DNA of 64,000 nt from Candidatus Korobacter versatilis (GTDB lineage Bacteria; Acidobacteriota; Terriglobia; Terriglobales; Acidobacteriaceae): positions 1 through 64,000 of the forward strand of contig JACPNR010000010.1 of the NCBI GenBank assembly GCA_016185395.1, read 5' to 3'. The translations under genes and the position numbers were made by a program. Shown here one piece after another: positions 56,125-64,000 of the stretch; the first letter of the stretch is position 1, and each line of letters opens with the position of its first letter. Below the pieces are notes generated by a model, which saw nothing but the letters and a program-made list of their open reading frames with translations, was not told the DNA's origin and searched no databases.

Positions 56125-57510
56125 ATGAAACGAAGACTGGTCACGGTGCTGATGCTGTTGTCCGCGTTGGCCACAGCGCAGCAGCCGGATTTCGCCGCCG
56201 CCAAGGCGGAAGCCACCAAGCTGCTGCAGGAGCTGGTCCGCATCGATACTTCGAACCCTCCGGGCAACGAGATCAAGGCCGCCGAGTACATCAAGGGCGT
56301 GCTGGCGAAAGAGGGGATCGCTTCGGAGATCGTGGAGTCGGCCCCCGGGCGCGCCTCGCTCATCGCGCGTCTCAAGGGCAACGGCTCGAAGCAGCCGCTG
56401 CTGCTGCTCGGGCACCTCGACGTGGTCGGGGTGGAGCGCGCGCGCTGGACGGTGGACCCGTTCGCCGCCGAGATACACAGCGATGGATACATGTATGGGC
56501 GCGGATCGAGTGACGACAAGGCGATGGACGCCGCCAACCTGGAAGTGTTCCTGCTGCTGCATCGCATGAAGGTCCCGCTCGACCGCGACGTGATCCTGCT
56601 GGCCGAGGCGGGCGAGGAGGGGACCACGCAGTTTGGCATCGACTACGTGGTGGCGAACCACTGGGAGAAGATCGCGTGCGAGTACGCGCTGAACGAAGGC
56701 GGGGATTTCGCGCTCCAGCCGAACGGCAAGCTGGCCTACGCCGGCGTGGCGCCGACGCAGAAACTGCCGCGCGGGCTGAAGGTCACGGCGCGGGGTTCGA
56801 GCGGGCACGGCTCCATGCCGCGTCTGGATAATCCCATCACGCATCTTTCGGCCGCCATCGCGAAGATCGGCGCGTGGCAGGCGCCGGTGCGGCTGAACGA
56901 GACGACACGCGCGTTCTTCGAGCAGCTGGCAAAGATATCGCCGCCGGAAAAAGCGTGGTACTACACGCACCTCGACGATCCGAAGACGGAGGCGTATCTG
57001 CGCGCGCACGAGATCGGGTTGAACTCGATGCTGCGCACCTCGATCGTGCCGACGATCATCCGGGGCGGCTTCCGCGAGAACGTGATCCCGGCGGAGGCGG
57101 AGGCCACGCTCGACGTCCGCGCGCTGCCGGATGAGGACATCGACGCGCTCATCGCCACGCTGAAGCAGCTGGTGAACGATCCCGCGGTCGAGATCACGCG
57201 GCTCGAGGGTGGGCAGAAGCGGCCGCGGGCGACGCCTTCGCGCCTCGATACCGAGATGTTCCAGGCGCTCGCGCGCGCGCAGAAGAAAGTGTGGCCGGAA
57301 GCGGTGACGGTGCCGGTGCTGCAAGTGGGCGCCACGGACTCGGCGCAACTGCGCGCGAAGGGCGTGCAGGCGTATGACATCGGCGTCCCGGAAACGGACG
57401 AGGATGACAAGCGCGTCCATGGGAACGACGAGCGCGTGAACGTGGAACAGTTGGGCAAGTTCACGGAATACTTGTGGGCGGTGACGGTCGACATCGCCGG
57501 GCATAAGTAG
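56125..57510 (+). CDS. Exported M20 family metallopeptidase
   Basis: A 461-residue M20/M25/M40 peptidase. Signal peptide MKRRLVTVLMLLSALATAQQ. Metal site: LLLGHLDVVGVE (His), GRGSSDDKAMDAA (bridging Asp), LLAEAGEEGTTQFG (catalytic Glu and ligand Glu), later ALNEGGDFA. The lid/dimerisation domain carries ARGSSGHGSMPRLDNPITHL. Likely a carboxypeptidase or aminoacylase in the periplasm. Followed 19 nt later by the NTF2-like gene, probably one transcript. Confidence 0.93.
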   Translation: MKRRLVTVLMLLSALATAQQPDFAAAKAEATKLLQELVRIDTSNPPGNEIKAAEYIKGVLAKEGIASEIVESAPGRASLIARLKGNGSKQPLLLLGHLDVVGVERARWTVDPFAAEIHSDGYMYGRGSSDDKAMDAANLEVFLLLHRMKVPLDRDVILLAEAGEEGTTQFGIDYVVANHWEKIACEYALNEGGDFALQPNGKLAYAGVAPTQKLPRGLKVTARGSSGHGSMPRLDNPITHLSAAIAKIGAWQAPVRLNETTRAFFEQLAKISPPEKAWYYTHLDDPKTEAYLRAHEIGLNSMLRTSIVPTIIRGGFRENVIPAEAEATLDVRALPDEDIDALIATLKQLVNDPAVEITRLEGGQKRPRATPSRLDTEMFQALARAQKKVWPEAVTVPVLQVGATDSAQLRAKGVQAYDIGVPETDEDDKRVHGNDERVNVEQLGKFTEYLWAVTVDIAGHK

Positions 57511-57529
57511 ATCCAGCAGGAGAGAGACG

Positions 57530-57994
57530 ATGAAGAAGTTTGTCGCCATCATGATGGTCGCCTTCGCGTGTGTCGCCGGCGCAGGAGAGCCGAAACCGGG
57601 CGCCACCTTGCTCGACAAACAGTTCGCGGCGTGGAACAGCCATGACCCGGAGAAGGTGGCGGCGTTCTATACCGACGATGTCGTCTACGAAGATGTGACC
57701 TACGGCGAGGTGGCGCACGGACGCGAAGAGCTGAAAAGGCTGGCGGCCGGTTTCTTTGCCGCTGTCCCCGACATGCATTTGGAGAGGGTGAGCGTTTTCC
57801 AGCACGGCAAGCACGGTTCGTCGGAGTGGATATTCAGCGGCACGGACGTGGGGCTGTACAAGACAGGGAAGAAGTTCTCCGTGCGCGGCGGCAGCATCTT
57901 CGAGGTGCGCGGCGGCAAGATCGCCGGCAACCGGGACTATTACGATTCCGCCAGCATCATGCGGCAGGTCGGGTTGCTGCCGGCGGCCAAGTGA
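57530..57994 (+). CDS. Exported NTF2-like / SnoaL-like domain protein
   Basis: A 154-residue protein with a signal peptide (MKKFVAIMMVAFACVAGAGE). The mature part is a cone-shaped NTF2-like fold of the ester cyclase/SnoaL type: FAAWNSHDPEKVAAFYTDDV, YEDVTYGEVAHGREELKRL, and FSVRGGSIFEVRGGKIAGNR. The family covers ketosteroid isomerase-like and polyketide cyclases; the substrate here is unknown. Confidence 0.85.
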   Translation: MKKFVAIMMVAFACVAGAGEPKPGATLLDKQFAAWNSHDPEKVAAFYTDDVVYEDVTYGEVAHGREELKRLAAGFFAAVPDMHLERVSVFQHGKHGSSEWIFSGTDVGLYKTGKKFSVRGGSIFEVRGGKIAGNRDYYDSASIMRQVGLLPAAK

Positions 57995-58095
57995 CTTCAG
58001 CCAAGGAGCCCACGGTTAGACGGTTCGGCGAGAGCTTGTTAAAATGAGTAAGTCTCAGCCCGCGTGCTTCCGCGCGCGGCTTCCTCGGACAAAGT

Positions 58096-58171
58096 GGGGC
58101 TATAGCTCAGCTGGGAGAGCGCATCGTTCGCAACGATGAGGTCGTCGGTTCGATCCCGACTAGCTCCACCA
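58096..58171 (+). tRNA. tRNA-Ala (anticodon CGC)
   Basis: A 76-nt cloverleaf: acceptor GGGGCTA/TAGCTCC with one G-T pair, D-arm GCTCAGCTGGGAGAGC, anticodon stem CATCG/CGATG around TTCGCAA (anticodon CGC, reads GCG), T-loop GGTTCGATCCC, and an encoded CCA end. Confidence 0.97.
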
Positions 58172-58230
58172 TTCCTTCCTCTCGCGGGCCATCCCTTTTA
58201 TGGTTTCCCGCCATGAGCAATCCTCTCTCG

Positions 58231-58383
58231 TCAGACCACACTGCGACGCGGGCGCACGAAGTGCATGATGAGCGCGATCCCTGCCGCGATGAGCAGGATG
58301 TGGATGAGGAAGCTCGTCACGTGGAACAGCGTGAAGCCGAAGATCCAAGCCAGCAACAGGATGATGAACAGAGTCAGAAACAT
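58231..58383 (-). CDS. lmo0937/DUF5670-type small membrane protein, second copy
   Basis: A 50-residue protein, MFLTLFIILLLAWIFGFTLF, followed by HVTSFLIHILLIAAGIALIM and a basic tail. Two helices and the conserved Trp and 'IHILL' segment match the tiny DUF5670-like family as at 9185-9340. A clear ribosome site (AGGGGGT, complement of about 58391-58397) precedes the ATG. Confidence 0.82.
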   Translation of the reverse strand: MFLTLFIILLLAWIFGFTLFHVTSFLIHILLIAAGIALIMHFVRPRRSVV

Positions 58384-58545
58384 AAGTTTTACCCCCTGCA
58401 AGTTGGAGGATAGGCGGCGGGGGCGGGTTGGCTTTTTTAGGCGCCGGACGCGAATGTTCGGGTGGCGCCCTTGGCGCGCAGGTTGTCTCGTGGACGTGAG
58501 GAATCGAGGGTTGCTGTTGCGGAGAAGAGAAGCCGCCGCCGGCGG

Positions 58546-58935
58546 CTACTTGGGCTGCGTGCCCATGAGGCGCATGATCATGTCGCGGATGCGGAGATGG
58601 TCCGAGGTGGGCACGTTCACGAACTCCAGCCCCATACGGTTGGGAGTGGAGTGGCGGACCTTGGCCTTCATGGTGATCAGGTCGCCCTTGGTGCTCTTCT
58701 CCGGCGAACGGAAACGGAGCTCCAGTTCGGCGCCGATCGGGTACTGCTTCGGCCCGACCAACCCGATGCCGGTGGCGGAGATGTCGCAGGTCTTGGCATC
58801 GTTGGGCTCCTCGCCCTTCGCGCCATAACGGACCTCGAATTGGGCGTTGGCGCGCGGCGCCGCGCGACGCTCCACGCCCGTGGTCGGTGTTTCGGTGGTG
58901 TTTGCCATGGTCTCTGCTTTGTTTGGACTTGTCAT
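58546..58935 (-). CDS. PilZ domain protein (c-di-GMP receptor)
   Basis: A 129-residue protein. The PilZ signature has both parts: ERRAAPRANAQFEVRY (RxxxR) and DISATGIGLVG (D/NxSxxG), followed by ELELRFRSPEK and MGLEFVNVP. Binding of c-di-GMP is therefore expected. The N-terminus is low complexity. Start ATG 58935; ATG 58908 is an alternative. It may read the level set by the HD-GYP phosphodiesterase at 45823-46932, though unlinked. Confidence 0.92.
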   Translation of the reverse strand: MTSPNKAETMANTTETPTTGVERRAAPRANAQFEVRYGAKGEEPNDAKTCDISATGIGLVGPKQYPIGAELELRFRSPEKSTKGDLITMKAKVRHSTPNRMGLEFVNVPTSDHLRIRDMIMRLMGTQPK

Positions 58936-59222
58936 TTTTGAATATACAGGAACGCCCGCCGCCAACTCCCCCGAAATGGCGGCGGGCATCCGTTCGGCTG
59001 CGGTGAAACCGGCCCCAGCCGGATCCGCCGCGCACTCGCACTTTCGCCGATGCCGCGCCGACCGTCAAATTACGGAGGTAAGGTTACGGAAGTAATCGCG
59101 CTGCGTGAGCAGCGGACGCACCATGGCGCCAGACCGATTGCGTCGCGGAACAGGATTCGCGCGCAACTATTCTGTGCCTTTGGGGTTTCCCCGCCCAGAG
59201 AGTGTCAGACCGGAGGAAGCAA

Positions 59223-59720
59223 ATGAAACGATCTGCACTGGGACCCCGGGCCACAGTCCTCGCCGCGCTTGCTTTCGTGCTGTTGCTCTCGAGCGCTGCT
59301 TTCGCCCTGCTGGGCGCGTTCAACGTGCCCTACGGCGGTGCTTTCACCCTCACCCCGGACGCGACCGTTCCCACCAACGTGCTGTTGGAAGCGCGCGGCG
59401 TGGGCCTGGCGCCGTTCGGCAACAGCTCGCTCGGCGTGCGCGCCACGTTCGACACCACCGTGAACCCGAACACCATCTCGGGCGGACAGTTCGTGCTGAC
59501 CGCGGCCAACGGCGACCAAGCCTACGGCGTGATCACGGGCGGCGCCAACACCATCGATCAATACGGTTTCAGCCGGATGCGAGGGAACTACAGGTTCACC
59601 GGCGGAACGGGACGGTTCGGCGGCGTGCGCGGCAGCGGGACATGGACAGCCATCAGCCGCACTAACGAAGCCAGCAAAGGGCTGATCCAGTTCAGCTTCA
59701 ACGGGACCATCGGCAACTAG
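59223..59720 (+). CDS. Exported hypothetical protein, beta-barrel-like
   Basis: A 165-residue protein with a signal peptide (TVLAALAFVLLLSSAAFA). Mature part is all-beta with Gly/Thr-rich strands (NYRFTGGTGRFGGVRGSGTW), recalling the dirigent/allene-oxide-cyclase-like barrels, where GTGxFxGARG recurs. GGAGGAAGC is a strong ribosome site before ATG 59223. Function unknown. Confidence 0.75.
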   Translation: MKRSALGPRATVLAALAFVLLLSSAAFALLGAFNVPYGGAFTLTPDATVPTNVLLEARGVGLAPFGNSSLGVRATFDTTVNPNTISGGQFVLTAANGDQAYGVITGGANTIDQYGFSRMRGNYRFTGGTGRFGGVRGSGTWTAISRTNEASKGLIQFSFNGTIGN

Positions 59721-59735
59721 TCCGCAGCAACACGA

Positions 59736-59763
59736 AAGCGCCGGCTTACGCCGGCGCCTTTTT
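59736..59763 (+). terminator. Terminator
   Basis: AAAGCGCCGGC-TTAC-GCCGGCGCCTTTTT hairpin right after the 59223 gene. Confidence 0.88.
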
Positions 59764-59775
59764 GTCGCGCTCCGC

Positions 59776-60282
59776 TTACTTGAAGTCGAACGAGACCAGC
59801 ATCGCGCCGCCTTCGTTCGGCTTGTAGGCGAGCTGCATGCGGCGGCCGGGGATGAGGAGCCCGCGGACGTTGCCGGCGAGCACGAGCGTGTGCGGTGTCT
59901 TCTCGCCCTTGCCCCGGATGCGCACGAAGGACTTGTTGGGCTGTCCGATGGGAGCGTCGAAGTATTCGACGTGCTCGATCACGCCGACCTCGGTCTTGAG
60001 TCCCGCGCTGCTCGCCGCCGTCCCGCCCATGGAGATGCTGCCGCCGCCGGCGGTAGCGGCCGCGTGCGCGCCGAGTCCGGGGAGGTGGATGAGGCCGAGG
60101 GCGTGGGCTTCGAGCACGGCGTTGAGCGCGAGGATGCCGCTGATGGTGAGCAGGATCAGCGTCATGAAGAGGCCGTCGACGGTCCAGTGCGGAGGCACGC
60201 CGATGTCGCCGGTGAAGGCCAGGTAGATGACCATGCCGACAGGGATGGCCGCGAGCAGGAGCGAGATGCCGATGGCTTTCAT
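59776..60282 (-). CDS. Hypothetical membrane protein
   Basis: A 168-residue protein: two N-terminal helices (IGISLLLAAIPVGMVIYLAF and GLFMTLILLTISGILALNAV), a Gly/Ala-rich linker (AAATAGGGSISMGGTAASSA), then a soluble beta domain (GVIEHVEYFDAPIGQPNKSF ... LVLAGNVRGLLIPGRRMQLA). GGGAG precedes ATG 60282. No family recognised. Confidence 0.75.
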   Translation of the reverse strand: MKAIGISLLLAAIPVGMVIYLAFTGDIGVPPHWTVDGLFMTLILLTISGILALNAVLEAHALGLIHLPGLGAHAAATAGGGSISMGGTAASSAGLKTEVGVIEHVEYFDAPIGQPNKSFVRIRGKGEKTPHTLVLAGNVRGLLIPGRRMQLAYKPNEGGAMLVSFDFK

Positions 60283-60431
60283 GCCGTCTCCCAAGAAGGG
60301 ACTTGCGAACCATCTAAAGTAATGGAAAACCGGCCGTGGCGGAAGGGTGTGACAAGCGAGCCTGCCGCCAGCAGCTCAGGATGCATCCAAATCAGTGCGT
60401 CCCCAGAGCGGGGCGACAAGGAGCCTCGCAC

Positions 60432-60653
60432 ATGAAAGCATTGTTCGTCATCGGGATCGTTCTCGTGGTGCTCGGAGTGCTGTCGCTGTTCGTCCCTATC
60501 CCGCAGAACGAGAAACACGGCATGGAAGCCGGCGGCGTGAAGATGAGCGTGCAGACGCGCACCGACGAGAAAGTCCCCCCCCTGATCAGCGCGGCGCTCA
60601 TCGTGGGCGGCGCGGTGATGGCGGTGGCCGGAAGCCGCGGCGGAAAAGCGTAG
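60432..60653 (+). CDS. Small two-helix membrane protein
   Basis: A 73-residue protein, MKALFVIGIVLVVLGVLSLF, then a hydrophilic middle and a second helix (LISAALIVGGAVMAVAG). It resembles the DUF3185-type micro-membrane proteins of proteobacteria in layout (two helices, PIPQNEKHG turn), but I am not certain. A terminator follows. Confidence 0.7.
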   Translation: MKALFVIGIVLVVLGVLSLFVPIPQNEKHGMEAGGVKMSVQTRTDEKVPPLISAALIVGGAVMAVAGSRGGKA

Positions 60654-60670
60654 AGCGTTCGTAGAAAAAG

Positions 60671-60696
60671 AAAAGGCCGGCGCAGGCCGGCCTTTT
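60671..60696. terminator. Bidirectional terminator
   Basis: AAAAGGCCGG (60671-60680) with CCGGCCTTTT (60687-60696); between the convergent 60432 gene and the S41 protease. Confidence 0.88.
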
Positions 60697-60712
60697 CCTG
60701 TTGCATAGAAGC

Positions 60713-62317
60713 CTACTGGTTGCTGTTCGTCACGGGATGCGCGCTGCGCTCGGCGATGACCTTCTTGGCGTTCTCCGCCAGTTCCTTCGCCTTGGGCAGC
60801 AGTTCGAGCGCCTTGAGCACCTGCGGATCGTCTTCGGCGCGGACGCGCTGGCCTTCCTGCTGTCCGAACTCGGAGATGAAGATCTCGCCCTTGATGTTGG
60901 AGCGGATCCAGTCGTTGCTTTCCATCAACTCGGCTTCGGTGAAGGGGACCTTCTGCGAGTCGAGGAAGCGGCGGAACTCCTGCATCACGGCTTCGTCCAC
61001 CTGGAAGTCTTTGCCGGCGCGTTTGCCGATGAGGTAGTGCTTGGCGAAGTTGAAGAAGGCGTAATTCTGCAGCAGTTGGTCCTGGAAGCGGTTGGTCTTG
61101 AGCTGCGCGAGCTTCACGTCCGGCGAGATGCCGCCGCCGCCGTAGACGGTGCGGCCGCTATCCGTCATCTTCACTTCTTTGCCGGTGGGATTGGCCTCGT
61201 CTTCGCGGTGGTAGTAGTAGTCGTAGAGCGAGACGCCGTTATATTCGCGCTGGATGAGGCGGCCCGAGGGCGTGTAGTACTTCGCCGTGGTCAGCGCCAG
61301 CCCGGTGTTCTCGGAGAGCGGGTAGACGGTCTGCACCAGGCCCTTGCCGAACGTGGTCTCGCCAACGACGAGGCCGCGGTCGTGGTCCTGGATGGCGCCG
61401 GCGACGATCTCCGCCGCACTCGCCGTGCCGCGGTTCACCAGCACGACCAGCGGATATTCCTTGCCACTGTTGCCGTGCGACGCGCGGTAGACCTTCTCGG
61501 GGCTATTGCGCCCGTGGTGCGACACGATGACCGCGCCCTTCTTGAGGAACTTGTCCGCCACGCCCACGCCTTCGCTCAACAGCCCGCCGGGGTTCTGGCG
61601 CAGGTCGAGGATGAGGCCCTTCAGGTCGCCGAAGGAGTCGAGCGCCTCCTGCACTTCACGTTCCGTGTTCTCGTTGAAGCCGTTGACGTGGACGTAGCCG
61701 ATGCCCGGCCGGACCATGAACTTCAAGTCCACGCTGTAGCGCGGGATCTCGTCGCGCGTCACGGTGAAGTCAAGCGGCTTTTCGGTGCCTTCGCGGAGGA
61801 TGGTGATCTTCACCGGCGTGCCCTTCGGTCCCTTGAGCAGGTCGGCGACTTCCGAGGTGTTCATGTTGTCGGTGGGCTTGCCGTCCACCGCGATGATCAC
61901 GTCGCCCGGGCGGATGCCGGCGCGATACGCTGGCGTCCCAACGAACGGAGCGATGACGATGACCTTGTTGTTGCGCGGTCCGACCTGCATGCCGACACCG
62001 TAGTACTTGCCGCGCTGGTCTTCGCGGAGCAGCGCGTAGGCCTTGGGGTCGAAGAAGTTCGAGTGCGGATCGAGCACGCGCAGCATGCCCGGGATGGCGC
62101 CGTTGTAGATGGCTTTGTCCGGATTCACGGGCTCGGCGTAGTTCTGCTCCACGACGTCGTAAACGGTGGAGAAGGTGCGCAGACTGTCGCGCACGTCGGT
62201 GTCGCTGGAACCGGCGGTACCGGGGGCCACGCGCTGTCCGAAGACCACGCCGAGGAGGCCGCAGAGGATGATGACGGTGAGGACGGGGACAAGCGAACGG
62301 CGGGTGCTAGCGGCCAT
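60713..62317 (-). CDS. S41 family C-terminal processing peptidase (Ctp/Prc-like)
   Basis: A 534-residue exported serine protease. N-terminal membrane anchor (VLTVIILCGLLGVVFG). The PDZ domain (about 108-180; GVGMQVGPRNNKVIVIAPFV, YRAGIRPGDVIIAVDG) precedes the S41 catalytic core: GLILDLRQNPGGLLSEGV, catalytic Ser in NRGTASAAEIVAGA and Lys in GETTFGKGLVQ. A C-terminal helical region (about 430-534) follows. Such proteases trim the C-terminus of envelope proteins or degrade muramidases. Monocistronic. Confidence 0.95.
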   Translation of the reverse strand: MAASTRRSLVPVLTVIILCGLLGVVFGQRVAPGTAGSSDTDVRDSLRTFSTVYDVVEQNYAEPVNPDKAIYNGAIPGMLRVLDPHSNFFDPKAYALLREDQRGKYYGVGMQVGPRNNKVIVIAPFVGTPAYRAGIRPGDVIIAVDGKPTDNMNTSEVADLLKGPKGTPVKITILREGTEKPLDFTVTRDEIPRYSVDLKFMVRPGIGYVHVNGFNENTEREVQEALDSFGDLKGLILDLRQNPGGLLSEGVGVADKFLKKGAVIVSHHGRNSPEKVYRASHGNSGKEYPLVVLVNRGTASAAEIVAGAIQDHDRGLVVGETTFGKGLVQTVYPLSENTGLALTTAKYYTPSGRLIQREYNGVSLYDYYYHREDEANPTGKEVKMTDSGRTVYGGGGISPDVKLAQLKTNRFQDQLLQNYAFFNFAKHYLIGKRAGKDFQVDEAVMQEFRRFLDSQKVPFTEAELMESNDWIRSNIKGEIFISEFGQQEGQRVRAEDDPQVLKALELLPKAKELAENAKKVIAERSAHPVTNSNQ

Positions 62318-62642
62318 CGGGACTTCCTTCGCGCGCCTTCGGTGAGCAGGGACGCTGGGTTGAACGGCAGTATACCATGCGATTTCAGCCGCTTCCGGAG
62401 CTTCCGGCGAGCAGCTGCTCGGCCTTTATGTGAGATGCCGCGCAGCCCCGAAGGGCTGGCGGTGGTCAACTGTTTAGACGGACGAGCACCGATTTCGATT
62501 CATTGGGCCTTGATAGGGCAGCGCTCCTATCGCCACTTCATCGTCCAGGCGAATGGCGGGGTTATCAGCCCGTCGATGGGCAGGTCGTATTCAAGAAGAG
62601 AGCCCTGCCGCGAGCGGCAGGGCCCAATGCATTTCTTGTGTT
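62318..62642. other. 325-nt region without a gene
   Basis: Upstream half is the promoter region of the S41 gene. Between about 62420 and 62600 I see no gene or structure. The right end holds a hairpin (62602-62623). Confidence 0.5.
62602..62623 (-). terminator. Terminator-like hairpin of the 62643 gene
   Basis: GCCCTGCCG-CGAG-CGGCAGGGC; on the minus strand followed by TCTCTTCTTG. Confidence 0.65.
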
Positions 62643-62807
62643 CTAACCTCTTCGCTTGCCCCGGGCTTCGAACTCCACGTGCACCGGTGCCTTCTTCGGC
62701 TTCTCGGCCGTGAATCTGACCTTTTCGCCCGTCTTTGTTTCGAACCGCACCTTCGTCGGTACCTTGATCGTTTTGTGAGCTTCGAACTCGACCTTATGTT
62801 TCTTCAT
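62643..62807 (-). CDS. Small basic hypothetical protein
   Basis: A 54-residue Lys-rich protein, MKKHKVEFEAHKTIKVPTKV, made of three alternating beta-like repeats (KVEFEAHK, KVRFETKTGEK, HVEFEARG). Ribosome site-like GGAAGG and GAGG precede ATG 62807. Divergent from the AAA ATPase. No family recognised; it could be a nucleic-acid or protein binding repeat peptide. Confidence 0.6.
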   Translation of the reverse strand: MKKHKVEFEAHKTIKVPTKVRFETKTGEKVRFTAEKPKKAPVHVEFEARGKRRG

Positions 62808-62905
62808 CCTCGCGCCCTTCCATCGAAATTTTGGCCTTGCAGCCAAGCGGACTAAATAGTATCATCTGCCAACTAGTTAGTCCAGTCCAGAAAGACGGTA
62901 ACGTA

Positions 62906-64000
62906 ATGAGTAATAAGCCATTATCAAACAGTACCGAGGCAGATGATTCTGAGAGAAAACATTTAGTCCACCTCGCTCGACTGGCTTTGACTGGACGGCC
63001 GCAGGATGTCCAGATGTATGTTCGGCGGCTTGCCAGGCGATACTCGCGAACAGTTCCGAGTCTCGCGGCAGAACTCATTCGCTTGGTACGGGAAGCTCCT
63101 TCCCAAGCGTCACCATTGAGAGCAGATTCGGTAACGAGCGTTCCAATCGATCTTGATTCCCGCCTGCAACTTGTGCGACCCGAATTCCCAATCGTCCTTG
63201 AGAACGAACCTATTCTTGGAGTCGAGACTAGTGCGCAGCTACGGCAGTTAGTCAATGAGCGTTCAAGAGCCTCGGACCTCATGCAATCCGGGCTGCACCC
63301 AACAAAGAGCGCTCTCTTCGTCGGCCCTCCAGGGGTTGGAAAAACACTGGCTGCGCGATGGTTGGCCCGAGAACTGGACGTGCCTCTCCTGGTGCTGGAT
63401 CTCGCAGCCGTTATGAGTAGCTTCTTGGGTCGGACGGGCGCGAACGTGAAGCAGGTACTTGAATACGCAAAGAGCGTCCAGTGTGTTCTGCTCCTAGACG
63501 AGTTCGACGCAATTGCCAAGCGTCGCGACGATACTGTCGAGATTGGTGAGCTAAAGCGGCTGGTTACGGTTCTCCTTCAGGAGATAGATGATTGGCCAAC
63601 CTCCGGCTTATTGATTGCCGCAACAAACCACGCAGAGCTCCTCGATCCAGCAGTATGGAGACGGTTTGAGATCATTGTCCGGTTCGAGGGACCGAACGAG
63701 GGGCAGGTCGAGGAAGCGGTCCGTCGATTCTTGGGGGAGGAAGAGGCCGCGAAACTAGGGAAATGGGTCTCAGTAGCCGCGATGGTCTTCAAGAGGCTTT
63801 CATTCAGCGAAATAGAACGAGAGTTGTTGCAGGTGAGGCGCGAATCCATCGTCCACGGATTACCGCTAAAGACTCGGCTGCAGCTGTCGATCAAACGCCA
63901 TGTGAACTCTCTCAAGAGAGATGAGCGCGCCCGCCTCGCTGATGCCTTAGTGAAAGACGGATTCTCTCAGCGGGTGACTCATGAGTGGACAGGCGTGAGC
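62906..64000 (+). CDS. AAA family ATPase (partial, runs off the right edge)
   Basis: Open from ATG 62906 to the window end (365 codons). N-terminal helical region (about 1-100), then a classic AAA module: Walker [16 protein letters not shown] (about 139), LDLAAVMSSFLGRTGANV, Walker B VLLLDEFDAIAKRRDD (about 194), sensor 1 LLIAATNHAELLDPAV and the Arg finger WRRFE. The C-terminal lid follows. Base composition is visibly lower in GC than the window, which suggests acquisition. I recall closely similar ATPases (LAAVMSSFLGRTG, IGELKRLVTVLLQEIDDWP) sitting beside S8 (subtilisin-like) peptidases in putative defence loci; the partner would be beyond position 64000. Confidence 0.9.
   Translation, partial: MSNKPLSNSTEADDSERKHLVHLARLALTGRPQDVQMYVRRLARRYSRTVPSLAAELIRLVREAPSQASPLRADSVTSVPIDLDSRLQLVRPEFPIVLENEPILGVETSAQLRQLVNERSRASDLMQSGLHPTKSALFVGPPGVGKTLAARWLARELDVPLLVLDLAAVMSSFLGRTGANVKQVLEYAKSVQCVLLLDEFDAIAKRRDDTVEIGELKRLVTVLLQEIDDWPTSGLLIAATNHAELLDPAVWRRFEIIVRFEGPNEGQVEEAVRRFLGEEEAAKLGKWVSVAAMVFKRLSFSEIERELLQVRRESIVHGLPLKTRLQLSIKRHVNSLKRDERARLADALVKDGFSQRVTHEWTGVS

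Overview
The window is a 64 kb chromosomal segment of high and even GC, with G/C-rich third codon positions. It is most consistent with an Acidobacteriota bacterium, probably of the Terriglobia. The pointers are a secreted VWA-like protein of the acidobacterial type, BshC of bacillithiol synthesis in an otherwise Gram-negative-looking gene set, many stand-alone CsbD/DUF5670-type stress proteins, and intergenic DNA full of short palindromes and degenerate direct repeats. No rRNA operon, prophage or CRISPR array is visible. Most of the window is ordinary core genome. The accessory signals are a REP/RAYT island (about 15.5-17.8 kb) and the low-GC right edge (from about 62.9 kb).

Layout. 0-6 kb: truncated type IV pilin, small membrane protein, M16 peptidase, rlmN, a large TPR lipoprotein, a GNAT acetyltransferase. 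6-9 kb: a NiCoT-like membrane protein with a His-rich loop, coupled by a 1-nt overlap to a hydantoinase/oxoprolinase A protein, then CsbD and DUF5670 stress proteins. 9.5-15.5 kb: pheA, lon, a B12-binding mutase small subunit, an AlkA-type glycosylase, a PLP decarboxylase. 15.5-17.8 kb: repeat island with a RAYT (Y1 HUH) transposase bracketed by 93-nt palindrome-bearing repeats, and three small unknown genes. 17.8-25 kb: mutase large subunit, ICMT-type methyltransferase, GT2, receiver, ECF sigma factor, CpxRA-like two-component pair. 26-33 kb: tmRNA, VWA protein, bshC, GDPD and glpD converging tail to tail. 33.3-36.3 kb: rpsO-pnp. 36.4-43.4 kb: cell-wall block with murA, murQ, a lipoprotein, a serine hydrolase and a divergent serine hydrolase-NamZ fusion. 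43.5-51.5 kb: SIMPL protein, glycine-zipper protein, HD-GYP regulator head to head with a large hybrid kinase, ECF-like sigma. 51.6-58.2 kb: DUF885, threonine synthase abutting an AlaX-type editing protein, M20 peptidase, NTF2-like protein, tRNA-Ala. 58-62.8 kb: small membrane proteins, PilZ, S41 protease. 62.9 kb to the edge: an AAA ATPase with clearly lower GC.

Main points of interest. (1) The murQ / serine hydrolase / NamZ-fusion locus looks like a peptidoglycan recycling module. It has a secreted one-polypeptide fusion of two activities that Bacillus encodes in separate genes of its mur recycling operon. (2) The 'methylmalonyl-CoA mutase' carries Phe and Gln at the two positions that separate isobutyryl-CoA mutase from methylmalonyl-CoA mutase. 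(3) The RAYT gene and its palindromes form a REPtron-like island. (4) A 26-nt palindrome occurs three times, once in frame inside the AlaX-like gene. (5) The AAA ATPase at the right edge resembles ATPases that I recall being paired with S8 peptidases in putative defence loci; its partner, if any, lies outside the window.
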